This document shows, one piece after another, positions 56,095 to 64,000 of a stretch of 64,000 nucleotides of DNA (positions are counted from its first letter, which is position 1; each line of letters begins with the position of its first letter). The position numbers were made by a program, and so were the translations under genes. Below the pieces are notes generated by a model. That model did no database searches and had not been told where the DNA came from. It saw only the letters and a list, made by a program, of their open reading frames with translations. The stretch covers positions 13,404,134 through 13,468,133 of the forward strand of contig JAJEKV010000028.1 in NCBI GenBank assembly GCA_021234155.1, written 5' to 3'. This DNA is from Isoetes taiwanensis (Eukaryota; Streptophyta; Lycopodiopsida; Isoetales; Isoetaceae).

Positions 56095-56183
56095 AAATTG
56101 GGCGGGCGCCCTATTTCCTTTGGAGGCTTCTATTAAACTTTGTTCAGACGACTATCAGGGCAAATTGGGCGGGCGCCCAATTT
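56095..56183. repeat. Palindrome cluster 5 (two copies)
   Basis: Copies at 56095-56116 and 56162-56183, both with GG centres. The second has perfect 10-bp arms. They lie between the small ORF pair and the 56378-56872 ORF. Confidence 0.9.
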
Positions 56184-56377
56184 GCACAAAACAAATTGGT
56201 GTCTAGGGATTGTGGCCTATGCTCCATCATAAAAATAGATAGAACCGGTTCCATTCATTAAGAAATGCATTACATAGATGTGATACACATATTATAAAAC
56301 CAATAAAACAACATGCCTCGACGTAGGCAGTTCGACAAAAACAGAATACAAAGTAGAAAATATCAGGGTGCCAGGTT

Positions 56378-56872
56378 TCAGTCAATGGCTAGTTCTACTT
56401 GAATAAGATCACCCTGATCGAACTCATCAATGTAATTTCTGCTATACAGGTCCAGCCATTCATATTCAAGGATCGAGTGAGGAGTGTTGACAATGAGCTT
56501 GGTTACCAAATCTTCACGCTGCCTTTTCTCCTTTTTATAAAGCTTCTTAAATAATGGTCTGAAGGTGTTGTGCAGCCAAACATCCTCTAATTTGAGTAGC
56601 CTCTTCAGGGCCTCTCCCCTGTAGACATGTCGTTTCAATGATATTAGGGAAGCTTCCAACTCCACCCTAGTGAGTTGATAATTGTTTTCCTTTAACAACC
56701 CATCCCCACGGAGGAGCTTCATGACCTGCCCACTGATTTCGTTTCTTCCATTCTGATTTATCTCATTCTGCACCTCAACCTGCAATTGATTCGCGTGGGC
56801 TAAGATTTGCTCACTGATATGGGACTGCATTTCAGTCATTGTGAGTCCATACCGGCGCCTCGTTTCAACCAT
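56378..56872 (-). CDS. Hypothetical 164-residue protein of the cassette
   Basis: ATG at 56872. A mostly helical, charged protein with MTEMQSHISEQILAHANQLQVEVQNEINQ at the N-terminus (amphipathic), a leucine-rich middle (LEASLISLKRHV, ALKRLLKLEDVW) and LYKKEKRQREDLV, then an acidic end (DEFDQGDLIQVEL). A TATA-like CTGTATAAGAGG lies about 60 bp upstream. It has no recognised domain. Its position beside palindrome cluster 5 suggests it belongs to the cassette. Confidence 0.5.
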   Translation of the reverse strand: MVETRRRYGLTMTEMQSHISEQILAHANQLQVEVQNEINQNGRNEISGQVMKLLRGDGLLKENNYQLTRVELEASLISLKRHVYRGEALKRLLKLEDVWLHNTFRPLFKKLYKKEKRQREDLVTKLIVNTPHSILEYEWLDLYSRNYIDEFDQGDLIQVELAID

Positions 56873-57161
56873 TCTCACTGCTTCGTTATGAATCTATGCT
56901 GCACAGATTTGCAAAACAAAGCCTCACTAGCAACACCTCTTATACAGGATGCGCTTTTCTTTGACCGCGAGTTGGGCGGGCTTTTCCTTGGCTTAATAGA
57001 AAAAGCTTCTGCCATCTCACCTACCTGCACGTTTCCCGAAAATTTACGTCATTCTATTTAAAAAACCATCATATTTCAGAAATTTGACTCAATTTCGGAG
57101 ACGTAGACTCAGGGAAAGTCCATAAATAATGAAACAATGCTTATGAGCACATGACATCAAA

Positions 57162-57398
57162 TATAAATAGCTCCACCTCGAAGGGTGGCTCACCATAGCA
57201 TACATATGTGAGAACGTCAACAACATCAACATGGGGGACATCCTACCCAAGGCTCAGACTCAAGGGAAATGGACTGACGACTTGGGTCTCCAGAAGTCAT
57301 TGCAGACAGAAACATTAGGGCGGATTTGGGGTCTCAAAACAGCCTCTTATCAGCCATTCCACGTCATATTTCCGCTCCTTTTTTCCCATGCCACCTAG
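57162..57398 (+). CDS. Promoter and truncated 55-codon ORF
   Basis: TATAAATA at 57162-57169 is followed 60 bp later by ATG at 57231, which opens a 55-codon frame (MGDILPKAQTQGKW, then LGRIWGLKTAS) ending at 57398. It looks like the first exon or remnant of a gene divergent from the 56872 ORF. The last part overlaps the inverted-repeat arm starting at 57314. No family is recognised. Confidence 0.35.
57314..57370 (+). repeat. Inverted-repeat arm, left
   Basis: ATTAGGGCGGATTTGGGGTC and, after a variable 22-30 bp, ATTCCACGTCAT. The complement of both is found at 61667-61730. Confidence 0.75.
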
Positions 57399-58129
57399 GA
57401 TACCAAACTCTCATAATTACAGATTTGCTTGGAATATTCTTTCGGAATAAGGGGGATTGCACATTCATGGCGCCATATGTATTTAATTCTGTTGGTTGTC
57501 AGACAGACTGATGCAACACGTTGCGCTTCTAAAATGCCACTTGCATTATAGCATACCGGCAACTCATGATGGTGTCTCTTGGTTTGTCAGATACCAAGCG
57601 TGCGCGTCACCGCCTTCTACATTTCAAAATTTGAATGTGTAGGTTGAAGCTTTGTATCAGATCAGACTTTCATTTCGAGGCGCTGCGGCTGCACCTTAAC
57701 CGATCTTCACTTCATCCTAATACAGCCTTCCCGCCCCCTACAATTCGAAATTTGAATTTGCTTAATGTATAAAAGCATGGATTGTGGCAGAATGGACTTT
57801 TCGATTTCCATATGCACGTTGCAAATTTCAAAAACGAGGTTAGTACGGACGTTCGGCTCACACGAAGCGAATTGTGTTGGGGCATAAAAATTGTACACCT
57901 TCATTTCGCGCCGTGCGATCCACGCAGTATGGAAGTTGCTTGTTGTCAAATTAAACTTAAACACAAGTGAGGTCGGCACTTACGTGCTTTTCTCGAGGAG
58001 GGTTTGGAGTGTTTTTTTTTTAAATCCCAATTATCGACATAGTGTGACGTAGCATCTTGGTATTAAATAGTATGTTAAATTCGAATTATATCGGCGTTCA
58101 TTTTCAGGTTAAACTCAAATCATATAGGT
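57399..58129. other. No supported gene
   Basis: Mixed-composition DNA. The phrase TTGTTGTCAAATTAAA at 57945 recurs in the tandem units at 59600-60320. No gene was recognised. Confidence 0.35.
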
Positions 58130-58237
58130 TTAGGAATAAGGTTAAAAAAGGAAGATATTGGATATTTAGGAATAAGGTTAAAAAAGGAAGATATTGGATA
58201 TTTAGGAATAAGGTTAAAAAAGGAAGATATTGGATAT
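58130..58237. repeat. 36-bp unit repeated three times, perfect
   Basis: Units 58130-58165, 58166-58201 and 58202-58237 start TTAGGAATAAGG and end ATTGGATAT. The unit is a multiple of three, so a fortuitous frame repeats FRNKVKKGRYWI. No other sign of coding. Confidence 0.95.
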
Positions 58238-58426
58238 GGCTCAAATTTTGAGACATGCACATAATGGCATGTAATGATGGTTGATAGGACTGGAATTCGA
58301 ATTATTCCTACGATTTTCACGTCTAATCCAGCCTATATCTATTCCAGCCTAGATTGGCGCCCATTCTCCCCCCAATCTCGCCCAATCTTCGCTAGATCCT
58401 TCGCCCAATTTCGCTAGTCCATCGCC

Positions 58427-58859
58427 ATGAAGAGATCAGCTACGGAAGAGCCGGAGGTGTCCTCCAAGAGGCGCCTATTACGGCTGGAAGAGGTGTTCCC
58501 TCCGTAGTTCCCTCCGCTGCCCACGATTCTTGCTTTGAATGCCTCTGATTCCTCTGATTCCTCTGATTTCTTTGACGAGGAATCAGAGAATGAGGAATCA
58601 GAGGAAATTTCGGAGCAGGAGTTCATCACAGGTGTTCTTGAAGGCGGGATAGGAGATTCTTCAGAGAATGAGTGGTCTACCGAAGGAGAAGAAGCCGAAG
58701 ATGATGAAGAAGATGAAGAAGTTGAAGACGAATCCGCTGACTACGAGGAGCTCATGGCGTTGCTAAATGGTACATGCATGTTTTCTTTCTTTTCTTAAGC
58801 ATTCAACTAACGGTTATTTCTTATTTTTTTGTTTTGCAGATGGTGAAGCAGATGAATGA
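58427..58859 (+). pseudogene. Acidic 120-codon ORF with one in-frame amber, two exons
   Basis: ATG at 58427 starts MKRSATEEPEVSSKRRLLRLEEVFPP. TAG at 58505-58507 interrupts, and the same frame continues FPPLPTILALNASDSSDSSDFFDEE, then a very acidic region (EEAEDDEEDEEVEDESADYEE) to a GTACAT donor at 58770. Splicing to the acceptor at 58839 keeps frame and ends DGEADE at 58859. One base change (CAG to TAG) would explain the stop. The protein has no known domain. Basic start plus acidic tail suggests a nuclear protein. The upstream DNA repeats GCCCAAT half-sites. Confidence 0.45.
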
Positions 58860-58905
58860 AATTTGTTAGGGCAGAGCACCTCTTTTTTTTTTCCTTGTTC
58901 TTAGC

Positions 58906-58962
58906 CTCCAGCTTAGCCTCCAGCTTGCCTCCAGCTTAGCCTCCAGCTTGCCTCCAGCTTCT
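58906..58962. repeat. Short CCTCCAGCTTAG/CCTCCAGCTTG tandem array
   Basis: Five 11-12 bp units of GCCTCCAGCTT(A)G just after the small acidic ORF. Confidence 0.85.
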
Positions 58963-59597
58963 TACCATATGACTGCAAGCCTCCGGGCTTTTTTGTTGTG
59001 AATAGTTGAAGCCTCCGGCCATTTAAATTTACAAAATGATGTTCTGATGTAAAGCCATACGGCCATAAAAAATTTTGAATGTAAAAAGTTTTTGCTTCTA
59101 ATTCCATTTGAATACCTAACTTGTTTTTTTACTGTACATGTGTTACTGTACATGTGTTTTTTACTGTACTGTGTTATGGTGTTTGTGTTTAGATACCTCT
59201 AATACAAGAAGTCTTTGACTACTTTTCACAACAGATTCCTTTAAAAATCTATTGCTGTTTAAATTATAGCAAAAATGAGTCTTGAAACTCTTTAAGTAGT
59301 AGAAGAACTCTTTGACTAGTTATCCATTTGATGACCATTTTTTAAGAAAATATGATATGTGACATTCTTATATGCAAACATTCATAAAATTTATGAACAT
59401 TGAAGGTCAAAGCCATCCTCGTTTAAAGAGGATTAAGCAGTGTGATCCTTATAAAAAAAAGTAAATAGAAACACAAATATTGAACTTACGACTTAGCATA
59501 AAGAAATAGTATTTTAATAAACCAACACTTTACATGCTAACACTTTACACTTTAAATATGATATTTCTTTCTTTCTTTTTACTTGAAAGCTATTTTT
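58963..59597. other. No recognisable gene
   Basis: AT-rich. TTTTTTACTGTACATGTG is duplicated near 59125-59165. Nothing else is seen. Confidence 0.35.
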
Positions 59598-60325
59598 TTT
59601 TTCAAGATGGATCACACCAAGTTTAATAATACATATGCAAAAAAAAAAGGACACACTAAATTAAATTGCATGGTGTGATCCACTTTCTTATTTGTTGTCA
59701 AATTAAAATTAAACACAAGTACTCATTTCTATTTGTATCTAAAATGCTTTACCACTCTTAAGTACATAAGTCATTATCCCTTTTCAAAGAGCATATCATT
59801 TTTCAAGAAGGATCACACTAAGTTTAATAGTACATATGCAACAAAAATGGAACACACTAAATTAGATCGTGTGATCCACTTTCTTATTTGTTGTCAAATT
59901 AAAATTAAACACAAGTACCCCTTCTCATTTAATGCTTTACCACCCTAAGTGCATAAAGTTATTAGTCCTTTTCAAAGAGCATATCTTTTTTTAAGAAGGA
60001 TCACATCAAGCATCCTATTTGCATCTAAAATACTTTACCAACTCTAGTAGTACATAAAGTTATTAGCCTTTTTCAAAAAGCAAACACTTTACCAATAAAT
60101 GAGCACGTCACATATCCACACTTAACTTCAAATAAGACACATATATATTTCTTTTATTAAAAGATAATCAAAGTAATTTTACTATAGGAAGTCATCTTTT
60201 TCAAAAAGATCACACCAAGCTTAATTTTGTATAAGCTAAAAAAAAGGTTGGAATATACTAAATTCGCATGGTGTGATCCACTTTTTTGTTTGTTGTCAAT
60301 AGATAATAACACCAAGTCCCTCATC
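59598..60325. repeat. Tandem array of about 200-bp units with internal inverted repeats
   Basis: Four units start near 59600, 59798, 59986 and 60196. A full unit holds GGATCACACYAAG, about 60 bp, then GTGTGATCCACTTTCTTATT and TTGTTGTCAAATTAAA, so each unit can form a hairpin of about 11 bp. The third unit lacks the middle. A further GGTGTGATCC at 61030 and the 57945 phrase suggest dispersed relatives (a MITE-like origin). Confidence 0.8.
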
Positions 60326-61640
60326 AATAGTCTCCCATTCGCATATAAAATATGTATCATTCCAAGTTATATTATGTTTTATGAACTAAACTTTTTCAAA
60401 GAGGGTCCCAAAGCAAAATACAAACACTTAATCAATAAGCCAACACTTTACCAACAACCAAAGCTTTATTAAATAAGATTTTTATGTTATTTTATCAAAC
60501 CTAACAATGTTTTCATATGTGACACTTTGAGTTAACTGATCCAAAGGCTCATGAAAGCGACATTTTATACAATATATCTTTGGAGCTTTTGTGTCGTGGC
60601 ATTAGTAAACACCTCTAATGGAGCAAATATTTTGTAACTCATTTTATCAACAACCCTGGATGCACGTCTTATCAAACATTTCTTCATTGCAAGGACACCA
60701 TTCTCATAAGGCTTGCACAATTCTAAAGAGGTCATGGGACGACTTTCAAGCTGGGCTCCCACAACTTTACAACGTAAAACTAGATGCCCATTGCCCTGAA
60801 TGTATATCTTGGAAAAGCATGTCTCTTATGTCCATATGTTAGACAACAACGATGCTAGTAATGCTTTTCCCTAGTTTCTAATCCCCGACATCTGATAAAT
60901 ATAGCCCAAAGAAAAATATTTGATTCAGTGAGTGAATATAAATCAAGAAGAGGGAAGAAAAAAGAAGCAAGGATCACATGACGCGAAATCTCACTACACA
61001 TTTACAAAGTGCATATGCATTTTCGCATGGTGTGATCCATGTATTATTGAGGGTGCAAATTTGCAAATATCCTCCTCTTCAAATCCCTTCCCCCCTCCCT
61101 TTTTTTTTTTTTGCAATATATTATCCATAGCATTTATTTTGAACCCTATAGTTCTACCTATTCATTGCGTATGAATGTCGCGCTCCGTGATGTAACTCCA
61201 TAGTCACCCTTCGTTAAGGATAGCATTCTCACCCACGAGCCTATGGATAGATATCCTTCCACCGTCAGATCGATCGGTCGTTGAATTGTAAACATGGCAT
61301 GTAACGTACGTTTGCTTGTCCGCACATCGGCTCGCCGTCTTAACTCTATGCTCGCCGTTGTTGTCGAGCGAAGGCGGAGAGGATGCACGTAGCGACGCTA
61401 ATGTGAACAATGGAAATCTTGGTGCCAAAATTTGATAAGGTGGTTGGTGCATGTGGGCATGTGCATAGTAGGCGGGAAAAGTAGCCATTATTTTGGTCCG
61501 CGATACGATTTTCGAAAAATGCGGGCCATTAATGTGGTTGCAATGAATGCACAAACATGTCCTATGAAATTTCGCCATGTGGATGCCAAGTAAGCCTGCT
61601 CCTCTTTCTACTTGCCAACTAATACTGACTTTGGAAAAAA
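60326..61640. other. No recognisable gene
   Basis: AT-rich to mixed DNA with a poly-T tract near 61100. Frames at 60565-60842 and 61158-61388 have no recognisable motif. Confidence 0.35.
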
Positions 61641-61666
61641 ATGCGCAAACATCATTGGTCGCGAGA

Positions 61667-61730
61667 AACATGACGTGGAATTCTGGCATCCAAGATATGG
61701 GCCATTTTCAGACCCCAAATCCGCCCTAAT
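61667..61730 (-). repeat. Inverted-repeat arm, right
   Basis: ATGACGTGGAAT at 61670 and GACCCCAAATCCGCCCTAAT ending at 61730, complementary to 57314-57370. The 21-bp core is identical. Confidence 0.75.
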
Positions 61731-62718
61731 ATCATGGCAATCGATCGGGCTGGCAGGAACATGGCTGTTGGGTTGTCCTCTCTGTTCGCCCCTCTTGTGC
61801 ATACTTTGTTAAATATGCTGGTAAGTCTTGGGACTTGACCGTAGCTTGCCGGGTGCGTAGCTGAGGGGGCTGGGTTTCATCTCCCCAGTCCCGATGAGGT
61901 AGGAGGAGATCACTCCCTCCAGAGGTATACATGCCCATCATACGCGGCTAGAGGGCCACTGCCCATCTATGACTTGAACCTCATTGAAGGTGACGCGTCA
62001 CCCAAGAGGCGTCGAGCCCACGCCTTGCCCACACGCAGTGACAAGCCATTAGGCCTAGCCCGCTAAGATCCCTGGTGGGCTTTACACACCAGAGGGATCG
62101 ATCTGCAATGAGACATGTCCTCCTTATCCACCGGTCTAGCGCCGCCACCTAACAGCCAGGCGGGCTCTTATGCACGGGTCGCATTAATTGAAAATTAATG
62201 AGGTCATCTAGATACATCAACTAATAAGGTTTTCAGGGTCTCTACCCCCTTCCCAATGCACAGGAGTGCGCATAGAATGGAACATCCTCACATAGAACTG
62301 AAATACAGAATAACATCTAATCTATCTACCTAAACATACATGGTTAGGTACCTTTGTTAGGGCTTGTGATTTCAAAATCTATAAGGCCGCTAAGGCTAAT
62401 TTAACATGCTAACCCAGCTTATTGCCGAACTAAAAGTCGGCATTGCACAATAGAATTACTGTCTACCTGATCCCTAGCTTGCTCCTGCACCTCGAAACGC
62501 GTCCATGCCTTTGCTTGGGTTGAAGGCGATTGAATCTTATAGATATGTCGTGCAAAGGCAGCTTGGCAGCGTCTGGCAATGCGAAATAGCACCTTGGCTT
62601 GGCCAGAATGGCTCAAGGAAGCTGAAATGCGAAAATGAAAAAGGTTTAGGGTTTCCCTTTGTTCCTTTTACATGACCTTTTAGGGTTAGGGCTAAAATGG
62701 GGGTTTTGACGGGGTTAA
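61731..62718. other. GC-richer unassigned DNA
   Basis: A distinctly GC-richer block (about 61830-62180) with no open frame that makes sense and no RNA-gene structure that I could fold by eye. It could be a repeat or a gene-flank fragment. Confidence 0.3.
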
Positions 62719-62751
62719 ATGCACATGTTTATAGACATGTGCAACATAATA

Positions 62752-62776
62752 GGTTGCCCCCTAGGGTGCAACCCTT
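62752..62776 (+). repeat. Possible lone head-like hairpin of the A/B/C repeat family
   Basis: GGTTGCCCCCTAGGGTGCAACC forms the same hairpin type as the heads at 13064, 14223 and 22328. The following sequence is different, so membership is uncertain. Confidence 0.35.
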
Positions 62777-62859
62777 TACGATTTCCAAGTACATGTCATC
62801 AAGGTGACATGTACGAGTGGCGTGGCAGTATAATATATGTATTCTTATTGTATATTATG

Positions 62860-63990
62860 CTGGAACATCACACTGGCCTAGTAAGAAACTTGATTTCTAT
62901 TTGCCAATTGGTTTTATTTGGAAGACTTAAATGTAAAATCTTTCTCAATAATAAAATCAAATTTATTGGCAAAAGAGTTGGGAATCTGTTTGGACTTGTG
63001 AGCAACCTCCAAGTTTGAGTAGTGTTGAATGCGTCTCATACAAAACTTGGCATACTCAATTATGTCACACAAATTTTGCTAATGTAGAAGTGTTGATACA
63101 GAAAGGATTGATATCTACTGAAAAAGGAGGTGAAAAAATATTGTGTGGCCTTCAATTTAAAAAAGAAAAAAGAAAAAGAAAAATGTTGTGTGGAGGATGT
63201 ATTCTTTGCAAGCAAACAAAGCTACCATTTAAGAGAACTACTAAAAGGGCGAAAGGAATTTTAGATCTTATCCATACAGATCTTTGTGGGCCTATAACTA
63301 TAACAAGCATGACAGGATTTAGGGACTTCATGACATTTATAGACGATTTTAGCAGAAGAACCAAATGCTACTGCTTAAAAACAAAAGATCAAGCATATGA
63401 AGCCCTTAAAATGTTTGTGGCAGAAGCCCAGCTAGAGATCATGAGAAAAATCAAATGCATAAGATCAGACAGAGGAGATGAGTATTTGTCATATGAATTT
63501 AATGTTTTTTGTGCTAACCGTGGAATCGGGAGGCAATTGACATGTAGAGCTTTGCCTCAGCAGAATGGTGTACCTGAGAGGAAGAATAGGACACAACTTA
63601 ATGCTGTGAGATCGATGTTGAATTTTTTTTGGCTACCTAACTATGTTTGGAATGAAGCATTGAAGACTGCTGTACTTATTCAAAATATTCTGCCAACATC
63701 AAGCACAAATGGTGCAGTTCCAGAGATGCTCTGGTCAGGTAAAATACCATGTTATAATGATTTAAGAGCTTATGGCTGTCTTGCTTATACACATATACGA
63801 GAACAATTGAGACAAAAGATGGATGATAGAGCATACATAACCTATTTGGTAGGCGACAATGCTAACTCGAAAGCATACATGCTTTATGACCCCTGCACAA
63901 AGGAAAATATTAGTAAGTCGAGATGTTATTTTTGATAGCATCGATCCGAGCCATCGGATCGCCATTCTGGGAAGGGACGAGCTACTATAT
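62860..63990 (+). pseudogene. Copia gag-pre-integrase and integrase fragment
   Basis: 62875-63014 reads LVRNLISICQLVLFGRLKCKI (end of protease), stops, and the main frame 63015-63935 carries WHTQLCHTNF with CGGCILCKQTKLPF (H-H-C-C zinc site). The catalytic core follows: LIHTDLCGPI, FIDDFSRRT, IRSDRGDEYLS, LPQQNGVPERKNRT, then AYGCLAYTHIRE. A frameshift at 63915 restores the SRDVIFDSI linker. G-D-E-Y replaces the usual G-G-E-Y. The element runs beyond the right edge of the window. Its LTR is not visible. Confidence 0.85.
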
Positions 63991-64000
63991 CAGGCCATTT

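Noticed and set aside
48678-56183. CRISPR-like array made of the 22-bp palindromes
   Set aside because: Spacing is irregular over 7.5 kb, repeats are palindromic, no spacers of constant length exist and the DNA is eukaryotic.
58414-58629. Minus-strand Ser-rich frame opposite the acidic ORF
   Set aside because: It mirrors the GA-rich acidic codons. The plus strand has a matching intron and continuous frame.
61830-62200. GC-rich block as an rRNA or tRNA-derived gene
   Set aside because: No tRNA arms, no conserved rRNA core sequence and no A/B box pair that I could place convincingly.

Overview
The window is nuclear DNA of a land plant with a repeat-rich genome. Evidence for this is the set of plant families: XRI1, CBSX3, PLS-type PPR and strictosidine-synthase-like sequences, plant-type Ty3/gypsy, Copia and L1 elements, and GT-AG introns of plant size. 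The microsatellite-tailed LINEs and the large transposase-like gene make a fern, lycophyte or gymnosperm more likely than a compact flowering-plant genome, but this is inference. No rRNA, tRNA or CRISPR array was seen.

Layout. 0-6.1 kb: L1-type LINE reverse transcriptase relic (minus), two LINE 3' ends with simple-repeat tails, and a decayed minus-strand Ty3/gypsy element. 6.8-22.3 kb: three copies of one repeat family with a constant head and a constant tail. They hold degraded host gene pieces (PPR; strictosidine-synthase-like with introns; CBSX3-like with introns). They look like a gene-capturing, Helentron-like family. 23.3-34.3 kb: a 10-kb Ty3/gypsy LTR retrotransposon (5-bp duplication GCCAG) nested in the integrase of a minus-strand Copia element. 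34.3-35.1 kb: a relic related to the 50-54.8 kb gene. 37.5-39.5 kb: the only host gene that looks intact, an eight-exon XRI1-like gene. 43.1-43.8 kb: a non-autonomous CACTA-like element with a TAA duplication and dense ACGTCGC repeats.

45.2-57.4 kb is the most unusual part. A 993-codon intronless minus-strand ORF with an RNase-H/DDE-like (DUF7869-type) region faces away from a five-exon plus-strand gene of about 1,161 codons. That gene has an H3-tail-like string, a ParB-like motif and a methyltransferase-like FxGG motif. Downstream are two small paralogous genes in opposite orientation and a further 164-codon minus-strand ORF. About 18 copies of a 22-bp palindrome (10-bp arms, 2-bp variable centre) lie in the intergenic and intronic DNA between 48.7 and 56.2 kb and avoid the coding exons. 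I read this as a large DNA transposon, or a domesticated derivative, with its own DNA-binding sites. No termini were found.

57.3-62.8 kb: noncoding DNA with inverted and tandem repeats and a small acidic ORF with one in-frame amber codon. 62.9-64.0 kb: a Copia gag-pre-integrase/integrase fragment running off the window. Apart from XRI1 and perhaps the 45-57 kb cassette, nearly everything is transposon-derived or pseudogenic.
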